Translations under genes and position numbers: made by a program | Shown: positions 63,175 to 64,000 of the stretch, in pieces | Numbering within the stretch: position 1 is the first letter of the stretch | Layout: the number at the start of each line of letters is the position of its first letter | Origin: Lysobacter_I brunescens | GTDB lineage: Bacteria; Pseudomonadota; Gammaproteobacteria; Xanthomonadales; Xanthomonadaceae | Assembly (NCBI RefSeq): GCF_042677005.1 | Contig: NZ_JBHTIF010000001.1 | Location: forward strand, 2,294,001-2,358,000 | DNA length: 64,000 nucleotides | Direction: 5' to 3' | The notes under the pieces: model-generated | Seen by the model: only the letters and a program-made list of their open reading frames with translations | What the model was told of the DNA's origin: nothing | Databases searched by the model: none

Positions 63175-63261
63175 GTCATCCCGAGCGTAGCGAGGGACCT
63201 GCTGTTGTTCAGGCGTGTCGCAACGATCCAGAAACAGGTCCCTCGCTGCGCTCGGGATGAC
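63175..63261. repeat. REP-like palindrome, 27-bp arms
   Basis: GTCATCCCGAGCGTAGCGAG plus GGACCTG (63175-63201) pairs with 63235-63261 with a single T/C difference, around a 33-base loop. It follows the kinase stop by 2 bases, before the Nudix gene, and could be a terminator or mRNA end stabiliser. Confidence 0.82.
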
Positions 63262-63316
63262 AAGGCACCGCTTGCCCCGCGGCTTACAATGCGGCTCCCG
63301 CACCGGATACCGTCCC

Positions 63317-63805
63317 ATGCCCTACACGCCGATCGTCGCCACCCTGGGTTACGTGCTGTCGCCGGATCGTTCGCAGGCGCTGCTGATCCATCGCAACGCG
63401 CGGCCCGGCGACCAGCACCTGGGCAAGTACAACGGTCTGGGCGGCAAGATCGAACCGGACGAGGACGTGGTCGCCGGCATGCAGCGCGAGATCCGCGAGG
63501 AAGCGGGCATCGAATGCGAGGAACTTGCGCTGCGTGGCACGATCAGCTGGCCCGGCTTCGGCAAGCAGGGCGAGGACTGGCTGGGTTTCGTTTTCGTCGT
63601 CACGCGTTTCAGCGGCAAGCCGTTCACGAGCAATCCCGAAGGCACGCTGGAATGGGTGCCGGTCGACCGCATCCTCGACCTGCCGCTGTGGGATGGCGAC
63701 CGCCATTTCCTGCCGCTGGTGTTCGACGACGATCCACGCGCCTTCCACGGTGTGATGCCGTATCGCGACGGGCGGATGGTGTCGTGGAGTTATTCGCGGA
63801 TCTGA
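63317..63805 (+). CDS. Nudix hydrolase, MutT/8-oxo-dGTP type
   Basis: A 162-residue protein. The Nudix box is complete: GGKIEPDEDVVAGMQREIRE then EAGIECE (about residues 40-66), with the metal-binding REIREEAG. Preceding VLSPDRSQALLIHRNARP and the later FVFVVTRFSG match the MTH1/MutT-like branch, so oxidised nucleotides are a plausible substrate, though other phospho-anhydrides cannot be excluded. ATG 63317 starts it. It is followed by a palindrome. Confidence 0.88.
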   Translation: MPYTPIVATLGYVLSPDRSQALLIHRNARPGDQHLGKYNGLGGKIEPDEDVVAGMQREIREEAGIECEELALRGTISWPGFGKQGEDWLGFVFVVTRFSGKPFTSNPEGTLEWVPVDRILDLPLWDGDRHFLPLVFDDDPRAFHGVMPYRDGRMVSWSYSRI

Positions 63806-63819
63806 GCTGACGGATTTGT

Positions 63820-63888
63820 ATAGGGTGCGCCTTGGCGCACCGTGTCGGATCCTCGCGCGAAAAGCCGGTGCGCCAAGGCGCACCCTAT
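63820..63888. repeat. REP-like palindrome, perfect 22-bp arms
   Basis: ATAGGGTGCGCCTTGGCGCA plus CC (63820-63841) is exactly reverse-complementary to 63867-63888 around a 25-base loop. It lies between the Nudix gene and the convergent gene at the window edge and may stop transcription both ways. Confidence 0.85.
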
Positions 63889-63900
63889 GACAGCGTGTGC

Positions 63901-64000
63901 TCAGGGCCGCGATTCGCCCGATTCTTCCAGAATGCGCCAGGTGCCGTCGGTGTCCGGACCGACCAGCAGCGTGTGCGGCGCCGAGTAATCCTTCATCACC
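63901..64000 (-). CDS. partial gene, C-terminal end only
   Basis: The minus-strand frame reads VMKDYSAPHTLLVGPDTDG and ends WRILEESGESRP followed by TGA at 63901-63903. Its start is outside the window, unless the ATG at 63996 begins a very short protein. No family can be given from 32 residues. Confidence 0.55.
   Translation of the reverse strand, partial: VMKDYSAPHTLLVGPDTDGTWRILEESGESRP

Overview
The window is GC-rich chromosomal DNA from a gammaproteobacterium, most likely a Xanthomonadaceae member of the Lysobacter/Luteimonas type. The grounds are the synteny (TonB3-like gene, gshB, pilG-H-I-J-L, chpB-like, chpC), the RelA, DinG, TsaB and PBP1b sequences, and several families of long imperfect palindromes of the REP type typical of this family. 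No tRNA, rRNA, CRISPR array or intact transposase was seen.

Layout. 0.4-3.4 kb: soluble and membrane-bound (H+-pumping, potassium-independent type) pyrophosphatases, each followed by a hairpin terminator. 3.6-8.0 kb: secreted proteins and a translationally coupled operon on the minus strand (ECF sigma factor, membrane partner, DUF3106-like protein, alpha/beta hydrolase). 8.3-10.5 kb: a transhydrogenase operon (pntAB, unknown membrane protein, pntB) without pntAA. 10.5-17.5 kb: an accessory island of lower GC. It holds a DUF4145 protein, a very AT-rich membrane protein, four copies of a leader cassette carrying small genes, REP-like palindromes, a CPBP protease homologue and orphan genes. 17.5-29.8 kb: a secreted serine protease, many exported proteins of unknown function, a YqaA-type membrane protein, decayed or chimeric genes near 20.8-21.8 kb and an AbgT transporter. 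29.8-46.1 kb: core functions, namely RelA, a tandem pair of Gly/Cys-tailed proteins, a TPR membrane protein, a two-domain glycosyltransferase, PBP1b with a TPR lipoprotein, a DinG-type helicase, TsaB, signal peptidase I, a TonB-like protein and glutathione synthetase. 46.2-59.6 kb: the Pil-Chp chemosensory cluster for type IV pili. 59.8-64 kb: a symporter-kinase hybrid sensor, a Nudix hydrolase and the end of a further gene.

How the genes work together. In the Pil-Chp system PilJ (receptor), PilI and ChpC (CheW-type adaptors) and PilL (multi-Hpt CheA hybrid) should pass phosphate to PilG and PilH to control pilus extension and retraction; the TonB3-like gene and gshB lie at the same side of the cluster as in Pseudomonas. 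No PilK/CheR methyltransferase gene lies in the cluster and the CheB-like protein has lost its catalytic serine, so methylation-based adaptation looks absent. PilL carries a long in-frame array of 15-bp repeats encoding the pentapeptide ERLEA, and the assembly has a 99-N gap inside it. The two most unusual items are this protein minisatellite and the repeated leader cassette with changing cargo in the island.
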